From contig CATKYP010000003.1 in assembly GCA_949840855.1 (NCBI GenBank), positions 1-21,798 of the forward strand: 21,798 bases of DNA, written 5' to 3'. Numbering within the stretch: the first letter of the stretch is position 1; each line of letters starts with the position of its first letter. The notes beneath the pieces were generated by a model. That model was given only the letters and a program-made list of their open reading frames with translations, ran no database searches and was not told the origin of the DNA. This document shows, piece after piece, positions 1 to 8,830 of this stretch. The translations under genes were made by a program, and so were the position numbers. The DNA is from an uncultured Bacilli bacterium (GTDB lineage Bacteria; Bacillota_I; Bacilli_A; RF39; UBA660).

Positions 1-11
1 AGGAGTAGATG

Positions 12-3000
12 ATGATTATGCATAAATTTAATATTATGAATAAAAAATGGGTTGGATTACTTTTAACATTTATTTTGTCTATGAATATTATCATTAAAAA
101 TTTTGACGTTTATGCTGAAGCTGAGAAAAAAGGATATTGTTCTGGTGCTAGTGCAAAATTTTCTATGAAATCTAGTGAAAATGGAGAAAAATTAAAAAAT
201 GTTAGTGTTGACTTAGGAAATGGTAAATATTCAATATGGTTAGTTCCAGAAAATCTAATAGATGATGCTGATCTTTCTGATTCATCTAATACAAAACTTA
301 GAAAGATTGCAAATAAAGCAATTAAAGGTACTGGCTCTCAGAATATTGCTAATGGAGTTACTAATGAGTATCTTATTAAACATAGTTTTGTTAGTCAAAA
401 ACCTTATACAGTTAATGGGGTATCTGATTTTTACGTAATTGTTATGTTAGAAGTAGAAGAAAATGATCCAGATTGTGGTTATTGGCTTAAAATAGAACAT
501 GTTACTCATGATAACCAAATAAGCAATGCACCTATTGATAAAACTACTGCTAATAAGCAAGCATGTGACTGGGCTACATCTTTTGTTAATACTGTTGATA
601 GTAGAATGGCTACTCTTGTAAAGAAAGCTATGGCTCCTTGTTTTGGCAGCAGTTATAATATGTCTAAAGAGAATTTAAATAAAATAAAAAAATCATTAGA
701 ATACTTTTATAATAATACTTACAAGAAATTTGCTAGTTCTACTACTGGTGATAATTCATATACAGCTTTTTCTAAAGACCTTCCTGCATTAGATGCAAAA
801 TGGAAAGAGATTAAAGATACTAAGAAAGTGGATTATAAAGCTCTTGGAGCTAATAGTAATTCTATGTTAACTTGTAGTACAAAGAATGAGAAAACATTTC
901 AGTACTTGTATCATATTGAAACAAAAAATATTAATGCAGATATAACTTTAGGTGATGATATAGTAGCAAAGCAAACTACTACTACTAAGAAGGTATGTGG
1001 TACTAAATGTAGAGAAACTCTTACTATATCTTATGGTCCACCTGTTGCTGTTATTGCAGGTCAATGTTTTACTTACGAAGTTGAAGTTAAAAGTAATGTA
1101 GAATGTGTTGTTACAGGTCTAGGTGGAGACGGTAATGGTGGTAACGGAGATGATGCTTTCAATAATTTCCCTGATATTAATAATTATGTTCCTTGCGAAA
1201 TTTATCCTTATTGTTATGGTTCTAACGGGGTTCCAGCTGGTGGAGCAGGTTATACAAATCAAGCAGGACCAACTGAAGATTTTGATAGTTGTATAAGTTC
1301 TTGTGATGGTGGAAAGTATTCTCAAAAATGTATAGATAGTTGTTATAATGCTGTTTATAATAAAAAAGCAAAAGACAGTAAAAGTACCAAGAAAAGTTCT
1401 ACTAAGAAAACATCTGCATTTGATGCTACTTCTACTGATAATAAAAATTATAATGATTTAGTAAAATCATCTGGATTAACAATAGATGAAATTAATAGAA
1501 AAATTTATAGTATTGATACAATAACACTTGCTACTAGAATGGGATTATTATCAGGTGGTAGTGTTGGTGGTAGTGATTGTCCAGGAGGAGATCCATTAGC
1601 TGACTCTAGTGTGATTAATAAAGTTTATGAGTATGTTAATGATAATATTACTGGTAAATATTATATGAATGGAAGTACTATTTCATACACTGCTAAAAAT
1701 AATACTTCTTGTGAGTGGAATAAATATGGTTATTACTATTTTAGAGACAAATCAATAACTGCTAGAACTGTATGTAATGCTTATGGTTATAGTTGGAATT
1801 GGGGATCTACTACTTGTAGTCCTACACCTTCTGCTAGTTGTCGTGCTGGTAATGGATGTTATAGAGGTAGACCTGCTGGAACAGGACATTATTACCCTGA
1901 TAGTAATGGATTTAAAAGAAGTACTGTTTGTCAAGAAACTTGTGAATGGGTAAATAGTGGTAAAAGTTATACAGGTGGATCTTGTTATTACCTAGATAAA
2001 GGAAATGCAGAATCTGATTATGTAAATAATGTTAATAAATATATTGATGCTCTTACTAAATGTATTGAAGCGGTAATTGCTAACTGTAATACAGAAACTA
2101 CAAACTTTACAATAGCTGTAAATAACGATGTAGAAACTGGTGCAGATAAGCAAAAATGTGATAGTGGAAATTATGATAGTAATGGAAACTGTATTAGAAA
2201 AGATGATAATAATCAAAGTAATACCTTTATTGACAATACACAATTAGAATTTAATAGAATTCTTAAGTATAATGGAGGAACTTGTTCTAGTGGATTTAAT
2301 AATTCAGGTAGTGGTACAAAAACAGATATGTATCATAGTATAATTACTTTCCCTGGAGCTTGGATTAATAATAAAAATGGTGAAGTTATATATGATAAGC
2401 CAGATGGCTCAAATTCATGGTATACATCTAAGATAGGAAATTATTGTACACCACTTACTGCCAAAAATGTTAATGCTCATTGGTGGACTTGGTATCAATA
2501 TTACAAATCAGGTACTACTAATAAGACTTTTGATGAGTGGGCTGGAAGTAAATCTAAAGATATAACTTATAATATATTTGCAAAAATCAATGATTTTGGT
2601 AAATATAATTGGGATTTAAATGCAGGTTGTTTCTACGCAGCAAATGATTATACACCAACTTGTGAAGGAGACTCTTGTGATCCTGTTAAACCAGTGTGTG
2701 AATTCCCAGGCGGATGTGATAATATTCCAAATGGTTGTGTAGGTAAATCTTGTAGTCCTTGTACAGGATCTAGTTGTGAACCTAATAGAAAGACACCAAT
2801 TGATAATTATACAACTAAAGCAATTTCACCAAAAACTATGTTTCCTCAAACTAAGACAAGCTCTTTAAGTACTCAAAGTGTTTCACCAACTAGATTAAGT
2901 TATGTCGACAAAATGGCCGATGCAGCAGAGGGAAAAAGAACAGAAGGATTTAACTGGAGTGTTAATGCTACAAATCTTTCAATAGCAGGATATCCAGTTA

Positions 3001-3428
3001 CTCCTTCAACACTTGTTAAAAAGATAGAAAATTCTAACGTTTATGATGATAGTGAAGTAGATTATGAAATTAATTTAACAAAAGAACAAATTAGAAAAAT
3101 TAAAAATGAAGCAAAAGACTCTAAGTTTTCATATACATCCTATAGTAATGGAAAGTATGAAGAAATTAAAGGTGATAGTGCAAAGTATTTAGCTATTGTT
3201 AAGACTGATAATACTAAAAAATATACTGAAAATACTATTCCTAGTTTTAAATATTATAGAAGTGATTATATAAGAAGCCATGGTGCTACTAAGTATCCTT
3301 CAGATAATGGACTTTCTTGTAATAATATAGCAAGTGGTGGAAATGGTTGCGATATTACTTTAGGTGGACGTACTAATTCAGATGATGAGTTAATTAGTTT
3401 CTTATCTAGTGCTCAAAGTATTAGATAG
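12..3428 (+). CDS. Large secreted cysteine-rich surface protein, candidate pilus-associated adhesin
   Basis: I do not recognise a named family. The protein (1138 aa from ATG 12) opens with a basic stretch and a hydrophobic signal segment (about residues 11-35), so it is exported. The mature part is rich in Asn, Ser, Thr, Gly and Tyr and has about 41 cysteines, many in close pairs such as CxxxC. Eight lie within residues 884-922 with Gly/Pro between them, like a small disulfide-knotted module. A Lys/Ser/Thr-rich linker sits near residue 450. I see no LPXTG motif and no C-terminal membrane anchor. AGGAG at 1-5 is 6 nt from ATG 12 but only 3 nt from ATG 9, so I prefer 12; ATG 18 and ATG 36 are possible. 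It sits directly upstream of the Tad genes, so a role as a tip protein or adhesin is inference. Its promoter lies outside the window. Confidence 0.75.
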   Translation: MIMHKFNIMNKKWVGLLLTFILSMNIIIKNFDVYAEAEKKGYCSGASAKFSMKSSENGEKLKNVSVDLGNGKYSIWLVPENLIDDADLSDSSNTKLRKIANKAIKGTGSQNIANGVTNEYLIKHSFVSQKPYTVNGVSDFYVIVMLEVEENDPDCGYWLKIEHVTHDNQISNAPIDKTTANKQACDWATSFVNTVDSRMATLVKKAMAPCFGSSYNMSKENLNKIKKSLEYFYNNTYKKFASSTTGDNSYTAFSKDLPALDAKWKEIKDTKKVDYKALGANSNSMLTCSTKNEKTFQYLYHIETKNINADITLGDDIVAKQTTTTKKVCGTKCRETLTISYGPPVAVIAGQCFTYEVEVKSNVECVVTGLGGDGNGGNGDDAFNNFPDINNYVPCEIYPYCYGSNGVPAGGAGYTNQAGPTEDFDSCISSCDGGKYSQKCIDSCYNAVYNKKAKDSKSTKKSSTKKTSAFDATSTDNKNYNDLVKSSGLTIDEINRKIYSIDTITLATRMGLLSGGSVGGSDCPGGDPLADSSVINKVYEYVNDNITGKYYMNGSTISYTAKNNTSCEWNKYGYYYFRDKSITARTVCNAYGYSWNWGSTTCSPTPSASCRAGNGCYRGRPAGTGHYYPDSNGFKRSTVCQETCEWVNSGKSYTGGSCYYLDKGNAESDYVNNVNKYIDALTKCIEAVIANCNTETTNFTIAVNNDVETGADKQKCDSGNYDSNGNCIRKDDNNQSNTFIDNTQLEFNRILKYNGGTCSSGFNNSGSGTKTDMYHSIITFPGAWINNKNGEVIYDKPDGSNSWYTSKIGNYCTPLTAKNVNAHWWTWYQYYKSGTTNKTFDEWAGSKSKDITYNIFAKINDFGKYNWDLNAGCFYAANDYTPTCEGDSCDPVKPVCEFPGGCDNIPNGCVGKSCSPCTGSSCEPNRKTPIDNYTTKAISPKTMFPQTKTSSLSTQSVSPTRLSYVDKMADAAEGKRTEGFNWSVNATNLSIAGYPVTPSTLVKKIENSNVYDDSEVDYEINLTKEQIRKIKNEAKDSKFSYTSYSNGKYEEIKGDSAKYLAIVKTDNTKKYTENTIPSFKYYRSDYIRSHGATKYPSDNGLSCNNIASGGNGCDITLGGRTNSDDELISFLSSAQSIR

Positions 3429-3448
3429 TATAGGAGGTGTGATACTAT

Positions 3449-3937
3449 ATGAATAAAGCAATGTTATTTATTGGAGTTATTTTAATAGCAGTTCTTGGAT
3501 TTTACAGTATAAGTCTTATTAATAGCCAACAGACTGGTGCAGAGCTTGATTATTATCTTTTAAAAGAAACAACAGAAGCTGCAATGAATGATGCAACTGA
3601 TCTTGCCTATTATCGTCAGTTTGGTTCTATTAGAATGGATAAAGAAAAGTTTATGGAAAGCTTTATAAAAAGGTTTGCTGTTTCAGTAGATGGCTCAAGA
3701 GATTATAATATTAAAGTATATGATATTAATGAAACGCCTCCTAAAGTTAGTGTTAAGATTGACTCTAAGAAAGAAACAAAACTTATAAAGAAGTTTAAAG
3801 AAGGCGAATCTTTTGATATTACTACTAATGTTGATATGATACTAGAAAGTAAGAATAAAACTAATATTGCTATTACAAATCAAAATAAGGAATATATTAA
3901 AGATTTGAAGATAACAAGTGTTAATAATATTAATTAG
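3449..3937 (+). CDS. Small membrane-anchored protein, possible pilin-like (TadE/TadG-type) component
   Basis: The 162-aa protein has an N-terminal hydrophobic segment (about residues 5-25) followed by a predicted helix and then a mixed alpha/beta hydrophilic domain, probably outside the cell. This layout resembles pseudopilins or TadE-like proteins, but no diagnostic motif is visible and it lacks the M-[KR]-[DE]-x-x-G leader shared by the three pilin-like genes further on. AGGAGGTG (3432-3439) sits 9 nt before the ATG and begins 4 nt after the stop of the large cysteine-rich gene, so the two are probably co-transcribed. The next gene, CpaB-like, follows 19 nt later. Assignment to the pilus system rests on position and topology only. 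Confidence 0.7.
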   Translation: MNKAMLFIGVILIAVLGFYSISLINSQQTGAELDYYLLKETTEAAMNDATDLAYYRQFGSIRMDKEKFMESFIKRFAVSVDGSRDYNIKVYDINETPPKVSVKIDSKKETKLIKKFKEGESFDITTNVDMILESKNKTNIAITNQNKEYIKDLKITSVNNIN

Positions 3938-3956
3938 TTAATGAAGGAGAATAAAA

Positions 3957-4766
3957 ATGAATAATATTACGGTTGGTTTGAAAAAGTTTTTAGCGAATAA
4001 AAATACAGTAACAATTGTCGGAGTAATTGCGGCAATTGTTGTGTTGTATATATTTTATAATTGGCGTGTGCAACAAGCTACACATCCTATAACTGTACCA
4101 TATGCTTTACAGGAAATTAATCCTAGTACTCAAATTACTGAGGATATGGTAGGAGAAACACAAGTTCCTCCAGCAATGCTAAAAAGTGAAGTTGTTAGAT
4201 CTAAACAACAAGTTATTGATAAATATGCTAGAGCGGATACTGTTATTCCTCAAGGTAGTTTGTTTTATCAAAGTGTAGTTGTAGAAAAAGATCAATTACC
4301 AGATAGTATAATACTTGATTATCCAAAAGGATATGTTCTGTATTATATGACAGTTAATATGACAACTACTTATAGTAATTCAATTTACCCAGGTAATTAT
4401 ATTGATCTTTACTTTAAAGCTACTTATGCTTCATCTACAGATGAAAACGATCCTAATAATGGTAAAGTAATGGTTGGTAGATTACTTGAAAATGTTAAAG
4501 TTCTTGCAGTAAGAGATGCTAATGGTAAAAATGTTTTCTCAAATGTTGAGGAAAATTCAGTTCCAGCAATGCTTATATTTGCAGTTCCTGAAGAACATTA
4601 TATATTATTAAAGAAAGCAGGATATTTAAAAAATTATAGTACTGAACTTAGTCCAGTTCCAACAGCAGAGAGTTTGAAAACAAATCCTGGAGACTTAAAA
4701 CTTTCTAGTAATGATATAAAAGATTTCATTAATAGTGTTACTGTATGGACAGATGGTATGGAATAA
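3957..4766 (+). CDS. cpaB: CpaB/RcpC-like Tad pilus assembly protein (SAF domain)
   Basis: A 269-aa protein with a short cytoplasmic N-terminus, one membrane segment (about residues 16-36), a SAF-type domain (about 43-110, including a QEINPSTQITEDMV stretch typical of the fold) and a downstream RcpC/CpaB-type domain (about 120-235) containing YPGNYIDLY and a later hydrophobic strand before EEHYILLKKAG. In Tad systems CpaB is a membrane-anchored assembly component of the pilus channel; in Gram-positives it works without a secretin. RBS AAGGAG lies just before the ATG. It directly precedes the TadA-like ATPase, the usual Tad order. The family call is confident; the exact function in monoderms is less well known. 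Confidence 0.88.
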   Translation: MNNITVGLKKFLANKNTVTIVGVIAAIVVLYIFYNWRVQQATHPITVPYALQEINPSTQITEDMVGETQVPPAMLKSEVVRSKQQVIDKYARADTVIPQGSLFYQSVVVEKDQLPDSIILDYPKGYVLYYMTVNMTTTYSNSIYPGNYIDLYFKATYASSTDENDPNNGKVMVGRLLENVKVLAVRDANGKNVFSNVEENSVPAMLIFAVPEEHYILLKKAGYLKNYSTELSPVPTAESLKTNPGDLKLSSNDIKDFINSVTVWTDGME

Positions 4767-4810
4767 TAAATAAAAGAATAAAAAAAGAATAAAGAGTGGA
4801 TGTGAGTTAG

Positions 4811-6400
4811 ATGCAAGAGAGTATTTTTGATAAATTGGACTTTGGTCCTTTAAAACCGTTGCTTGATAATGATGATATAACAGATATCTCATATTGTAAT
4901 GCTGGTCAAATATGGATTCGTTCTCTAACTCAGGGGTCTTTACGAGTAGAAATTCCAAGTTGTACACCAGAATTTATGGAAAAGCTTGCTTTCCAGTGTT
5001 CTAACGTAATGGGTACAACTTTTAATAATGCAAAACCATTTCTTGATGCTGAAAGCTCAGAATTACGTCTTAATTTCGTTGATGAGTCTATTGCTACTAA
5101 TGGTATAGCTTGTGTTATACGTAAAACTCCTGCTAAGATTAGATTAGAGAAAGAAAAACTTCTAAAGGATGATTATTTTACTGCCGATATACATGATTTT
5201 TTAATAAAATGTGTTCAGGGACATTGTAATATACTTGTTGCTGGAGAAACTGGTTCAGGTAAAACAGAATTTGTTAAATATTTAGCTAGTCATACTAAAG
5301 AAAGTGAAAAAATTATTACAATAGAGGATACATTAGAACTTCATTTGGATAGAATTTTTCCACAAAGAGATATTGTTGCTATGAAAACAAATAATGTAGC
5401 TTCTTATACAGATGTTTTAGTTACTTGTATGAGACAGAATCCTAAGTGGATTCTACTTTCAGAGGTACGTAGTGCTGAAGCAGTTTCAGCTGTTCGTAAT
5501 TCAATATCTTCAGGACATAATATCCTGTCAACAATTCATGCTGATAAAGCTAGTGCTATTCCTTATCGTCTTTATAGTTTAATGGAAACTGATTTGGATG
5601 TTGATCAATTTTTAACTACAATATATCGTTATGTACAATTGGGTGTTCATATTAAGGCATATTATTCTAAGCAGTATGGTAAATTTCATCGTGAATTAGA
5701 TGAAGTAGTAGAATTTTATGTTGATGAGAATAATAAGCCACAATCTCATACGATTTATAGGAAAATATTTGGTAAAGATCCTATTATGAGTAAGCCTTCT
5801 AAGCATTTACTTGAATATCTTGAAAATCAAAATGTCGATGTTTCAGCGATAGTAAATCACTTAGAGGATGATCCATTAAATAATAATGAAGATGAAAGTG
5901 AATCCTCACAAATAATAAATACTGATAATAATGGTTTTAATAACCAAGAATATGTAGATAATAGTGAGCAAGGAAATGAGCCAGTTGATGTATCATTAAA
6001 TAATATAGTAGAAAATAATGCTGATAATAAGTATTATGCAGCATATGCTCCAAGTAGTGATATTCCAGATAATTCATCATATGTAGAGAATATTCCTGTT
6101 CAAAATGTAATACAAGAAGTTATACCAAATAATCAAAATAATATAGTGTATGAAGCTACTAATGTTAATCCTGTAGTTTCTAATGATATTTCTATTCAGA
6201 ATGATAGTAATCTCTCAACTGCTAGTATTAATGGAGGAGTTCCTGAGGTTAATATGAATAGTATTAATGAAAATAATCAAGTATTAAATAATTTTAATGC
6301 AAATTTAGTGGACAGTTCTTTAATTAATGCCGAGCAGGTACCACTTAATCCTGTTAATTCACCTATGATAAATCCTGTTATACCAAGTGAAAATCAATAA
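4811..6400 (+). CDS. tadA: TadA/CpaF-like secretion ATPase with long Asn-rich C-terminal tail
   Basis: A hexameric motor ATPase of the VirB11/TadA/GspE superfamily, which powers pilus assembly at the cytoplasmic face of the membrane. Walker A GETGSGKT is at residues 145-152 (Lys151). The Walker B region is WILLSEVR with Glu218, and the histidine box is STIHAD with His243. The core ends near residue 340. It is followed by about 185 residues of low-complexity Asn/Ser/Val/Pro/Glu-rich sequence that most family members lack. The N-terminal domain is short. The ribosome binding site is weak (GAGTGGATGTGAG, 4794-4806), unlike its neighbours. Followed by TadB and TadC, so TadA of the Tad type is more likely than VirB11, although it is the only ATPase of this superfamily in the window. 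Confidence 0.93.
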   Translation: MQESIFDKLDFGPLKPLLDNDDITDISYCNAGQIWIRSLTQGSLRVEIPSCTPEFMEKLAFQCSNVMGTTFNNAKPFLDAESSELRLNFVDESIATNGIACVIRKTPAKIRLEKEKLLKDDYFTADIHDFLIKCVQGHCNILVAGETGSGKTEFVKYLASHTKESEKIITIEDTLELHLDRIFPQRDIVAMKTNNVASYTDVLVTCMRQNPKWILLSEVRSAEAVSAVRNSISSGHNILSTIHADKASAIPYRLYSLMETDLDVDQFLTTIYRYVQLGVHIKAYYSKQYGKFHRELDEVVEFYVDENNKPQSHTIYRKIFGKDPIMSKPSKHLLEYLENQNVDVSAIVNHLEDDPLNNNEDESESSQIINTDNNGFNNQEYVDNSEQGNEPVDVSLNNIVENNADNKYYAAYAPSSDIPDNSSYVENIPVQNVIQEVIPNNQNNIVYEATNVNPVVSNDISIQNDSNLSTASINGGVPEVNMNSINENNQVLNNFNANLVDSSLINAEQVPLNPVNSPMINPVIPSENQ

Positions 6401-6417
6401 ATGAAGGAGTGAAGTTT

Positions 6418-7311
6418 ATGGAATTATTTATAGTATTAGTAATCGCCATTTTAGTTATTTTATATCGTGGCTATAATGGTAAGAATGCTGTACACTTTAT
6501 AAATGATCAGGTAACAGTTTTATATGATAAATTTGCTCCTTATTCATATAAAAAGGTTCGTGAAAAAACTAAACAGTTAGGACAGGAATATACTGCTAGA
6601 CAATATATTATACAAGCTACTTTAATCGGTGGTTTTCTAGGAGTTATTGCTTATTTGTACTTTTATAATTTAATTATAGCTATTTTATATGTAATTTTTG
6701 GAATAATGATAGTTCCTTATATTTCTTTTTTAAGATGTAATAGAGTGTATAGTGAATTTATTTTTGAACAAGTGCAAGTATATACTAGTAATACTATTAT
6801 GGAGTTTGCTACAACTCAATCATTTGTTAAATCACTTGAAGGAGTTAGAGAATCAGGACTTTTGGAAGATCCTGTAGCAGGAGATGTTGATAGGATGATA
6901 GAACTTGCTTATAAAAATGGTAGTATTGATGAGTCTCTTGCATATTTTAATCAATTATATCCATACTATATTGTGAAAAATATGCATCAATTATTTTTGC
7001 AAATAACTAAAGAAGGTGCAAGAAATACAGCAGATAGTTTGGAACAAATGCAGCTTGATATAGATACTCTTGTTGAAGGAGTGTATAGAGATAGAATTGA
7101 TAGACAAACATTTCATAGAAAGTTTTTACAATTTGGAGTTATGCTTTATATTCTTACACTTCTTGTTCAATATTTACTTGGAAAAGAAAGTTATATTATT
7201 CTTTTAGAGAAATGGTATATACAATTATTCTTACATGCGATTATACTTGTTAATTCAGGTTTCTTGTTAAAAGGTGAAAAATATTATAATGAGAATGTAG
7301 GTGCTGAGTAA
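6418..7311 (+). CDS. tadB: TadB-like pilus assembly platform protein
   Basis: A 297-aa integral membrane protein with an N-terminal membrane segment (about residues 2-19), a hydrophobic pair (about 65-105), a cytoplasmic helical T2SF-type domain (about 120-235) and two C-terminal membrane segments (about 239-256 and 270-287). This is the TadB layout and normal length. With TadC it should form the inner-membrane platform driven by the TadA ATPase. An upstream GTG at 6409 is in frame but overlaps the AAGGAG ribosome binding site (6404-6409). The ATG at 6418 is 8 nt downstream of it and is the better start. The stop codon overlaps the next start by 1 nt (TAATG), so translation is likely coupled. 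Confidence 0.87.
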   Translation: MELFIVLVIAILVILYRGYNGKNAVHFINDQVTVLYDKFAPYSYKKVREKTKQLGQEYTARQYIIQATLIGGFLGVIAYLYFYNLIIAILYVIFGIMIVPYISFLRCNRVYSEFIFEQVQVYTSNTIMEFATTQSFVKSLEGVRESGLLEDPVAGDVDRMIELAYKNGSIDESLAYFNQLYPYYIVKNMHQLFLQITKEGARNTADSLEQMQLDIDTLVEGVYRDRIDRQTFHRKFLQFGVMLYILTLLVQYLLGKESYIILLEKWYIQLFLHAIILVNSGFLLKGEKYYNENVGAE

Positions 7312-8102
7312 TGTTTGAGATATTTATATTTGGTTCATTGATATTAGGTGTACTTATTTATAATAATACAATTAATACTAAAAAATTTGCTAAGGATAAT
7401 GAAAAGTTATTAAAAAATTTAAGAGAAGAGGACTATGAGTTTTTAGTTTATATGAAATATGGTACTAAAGCTGATCCTGATGTTTTATTTCAAAAGAGAA
7501 TAAGTACTGCTGCTATAGGTGGAGCTGCAATGATGGTTTTATTCTTAAATAGTTTTAGTATGTTAAATATTGTTGTTTGTTTTGTTGTTGCATATTTTGT
7601 CTTTAAATCTAATTATATGAATTTAAAGAGTTATTATAAAAGACATTTGCATGAGATAGACATAATGCTTCCATACTATTTAAAGAGTTTGGAAATCTTA
7701 GTACAGCATTATACAGTTCCTGTAGCTATTGGTAAATCAATAGAAGATGCCCCAGAAATATTTCAGCCAGGACTTAAAAAAATGGTTGATAGAATTAATG
7801 CAGGAGATGCTTCAGTTGATCCATATATGGAATTTGCTAATACCTATCCTGTTAGAGACTCTATGCGTATGATGAGACTTTTATATCGTTTAGGAATAGG
7901 TTCACAGGAAAGAAAGCAAGAGCGTCTTATGATGTTTTCAAGGAGTGTATCTTCACTTCAACAAAAAGCAAGAGAAACAAAGTATAAAGAGCGTCTTGAA
8001 AAAATGGAGAGCCAAACTATGGTAATGCTTGTTTGTACTGGGGTGTTTGTTATGTTGATACTTTTAATTGCTATGATGGGAATGTTTGGTTCTGCAATGT
8101 AG
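7311..8102 (+). CDS. tadC: TadC-like pilus assembly platform protein
   Basis: A 263-aa membrane protein: N-terminal membrane segment (1-17), a hydrophobic pair (about 67-98), a cytoplasmic helical T2SF-like domain that includes HEIDIMLPYYLKSLEILV, and a C-terminal membrane segment (about 236-259). This is the second platform protein of Tad systems, a diverged sister of TadB. Its ATG overlaps the last base of the tadB stop codon and no separate ribosome binding site is evident, which fits translational coupling and equal stoichiometry. A 64-nt gap with a candidate promoter follows. Confidence 0.87.
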   Translation: MFEIFIFGSLILGVLIYNNTINTKKFAKDNEKLLKNLREEDYEFLVYMKYGTKADPDVLFQKRISTAAIGGAAMMVLFLNSFSMLNIVVCFVVAYFVFKSNYMNLKSYYKRHLHEIDIMLPYYLKSLEILVQHYTVPVAIGKSIEDAPEIFQPGLKKMVDRINAGDASVDPYMEFANTYPVRDSMRMMRLLYRLGIGSQERKQERLMMFSRSVSSLQQKARETKYKERLEKMESQTMVMLVCTGVFVMLILLIAMMGMFGSAM

Positions 8103-8105
8103 TTA

Positions 8106-8134
8106 TTGCAATTTAAAATGATGTATGATATTAT
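8106..8134 (+). promoter_or_regulatory. Candidate sigma-A promoter for the Flp-like pilin
   Basis: TTGCAA (8106-8111), a 17-nt spacer and TATTAT (8129-8134) match the sigma-A consensus at 4/6 and 5/6 positions. Transcription would start near 8141, about 26 nt before the pilin ATG. The position, in the only sizeable gap of the Tad block and just before the putative major subunit, makes sense because pilins need higher expression. In DNA this AT-rich such matches also arise by chance. Confidence 0.4.
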
Positions 8135-8166
8135 TTAAATATAAGGTATGAAAGGAGAGATAATTC

Positions 8167-8325
8167 ATGAAAGAGGCTTCAGGAGAGTTAAATATGACAG
8201 TAGTTACAATTATTGCTATTACTGCTATTTCTGTATTCTTTTCAGTAATTCTTTGGCCAAGAATAAAGGATAGTATTAATAATCAATGGGATGTTACTAG
8301 CGATAATAGTTATACTCAACCATAG
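8167..8325 (+). CDS. Flp-like small pilin subunit, candidate major filament protein
   Basis: A 52-aa protein starting MKEASGELNMTVV, followed by one hydrophobic segment of about 20 residues (about 11-30), then WPRIKDSI and a short polar tail. Size, topology and position directly after tadC fit a Flp/Tad major pilin. The leader ends in Gly6, a plausible prepilin peptidase cleavage site, but the mature sequence lacks the usual Glu at +5. Ribosome binding site AAAGGAGAG (8151-8159) supports ATG 8167. A second AGGAGAG (8181-8187) precedes an in-frame ATG at 8194, which would give a 43-aa product without the leader. Flp identity is inferred from layout; I see no Flp motif beyond it. Confidence 0.75.
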   Translation: MKEASGELNMTVVTIIAITAISVFFSVILWPRIKDSINNQWDVTSDNSYTQP

Positions 8326-8337
8326 TGAGGTGGTTTT

Positions 8338-8811
8338 ATGAGAGATGCCAAAGGTACTTATTTAAATTTAACCTTGCTTTTTTTCTTTATAATGTTAGTT
8401 AGTGGATTTATTTCACTTGCTATTAATTATACTAAAGCATATAGAGTTAAAAATAACGTTTTATCGTATTTAGAAAAATATGAAGGGAATACTAGTTATA
8501 ATGATATGCTAGAGGCAACTTATAGATATTCAAAGTCAATTGGATATAGAGCTGATCAGGAGGCTTTAGGAAAAGCTGAAGCAGAAGGATATGCTTGTCC
8601 AACTTATAATGGAGAAACTATAGGATGGTGTTATAAGAAGAATACACCAGTAGCATCAAGTTCTGAGTTAGGAGAAGTGCCAATAAAGAAGTTTACAGTT
8701 GATATTGTAGTTTTTGTTAATCTTAACATACCAGTTATTAAACAGATGTTAAGCAGATTTAAATTTTTCTGGATGTCAGGAACTACTAGTCAAATTCCTG
8801 TAATGGATTAA
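8338..8811 (+). CDS. TadE-like minor pilin / pseudopilin, copy 1
   Basis: A 157-aa protein with leader MRDAKG, a membrane segment (about residues 8-30), a helical stretch (KAYRVKNNVLSYLEKY) and a C-terminal beta-rich domain. C87 and C98 lie around a GWCYK motif and are probably disulfide-bonded outside the cell. It is a clear paralogue of the next gene: the two share the leader pattern, the SGF membrane core, a YxKA(Y/F)xxKN segment, YSKSIGY/YAKSIGY and GWCYK. It lies 12 nt after the Flp-like gene with a GAGGTGG ribosome binding site. TadE-like proteins are minor pilins needed for Tad pilus function. The specific family name is inferred from topology and context. Confidence 0.78.
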   Translation: MRDAKGTYLNLTLLFFFIMLVSGFISLAINYTKAYRVKNNVLSYLEKYEGNTSYNDMLEATYRYSKSIGYRADQEALGKAEAEGYACPTYNGETIGWCYKKNTPVASSSELGEVPIKKFTVDIVVFVNLNIPVIKQMLSRFKFFWMSGTTSQIPVMD

Positions 8812-8830
8812 TAATTAAAGGAGGTATTAG

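Noticed and set aside
1119..2243. Minus-strand open frames opposite the giant gene (also opposite the hydrolase, VirB6-like and virD4 genes)
   Set aside because: They translate to low-complexity Ser/Thr/Ile-rich or Leu/Phe-rich sequence mirroring the opposite coding bias, have no ribosome binding site pattern and lie wholly inside well-supported genes.
12..3428. Sortase-anchored surface protein
   Set aside because: No LPXTG-like motif, C-terminal hydrophobic helix or basic tail; the protein ends in a polar segment.
4767..4810. Purine-rich gap before tadA as terminator or regulatory RNA
   Set aside because: It is a simple A-rich run without inverted repeat or T-run.
6409..6417. GTG at 6409 as start of tadB
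   Set aside because: It overlaps its own AAGGAG ribosome binding site; ATG 6418 is correctly spaced.
4811..8102. Competence (Com) or general type II/IV pilus system instead of Tad
   Set aside because: Paired TadB/TadC, a SAF-domain CpaB, a very short Flp-like subunit and a TadZ-like protein are Tad features; ComGA/GB/GC-type pilin motifs are absent.
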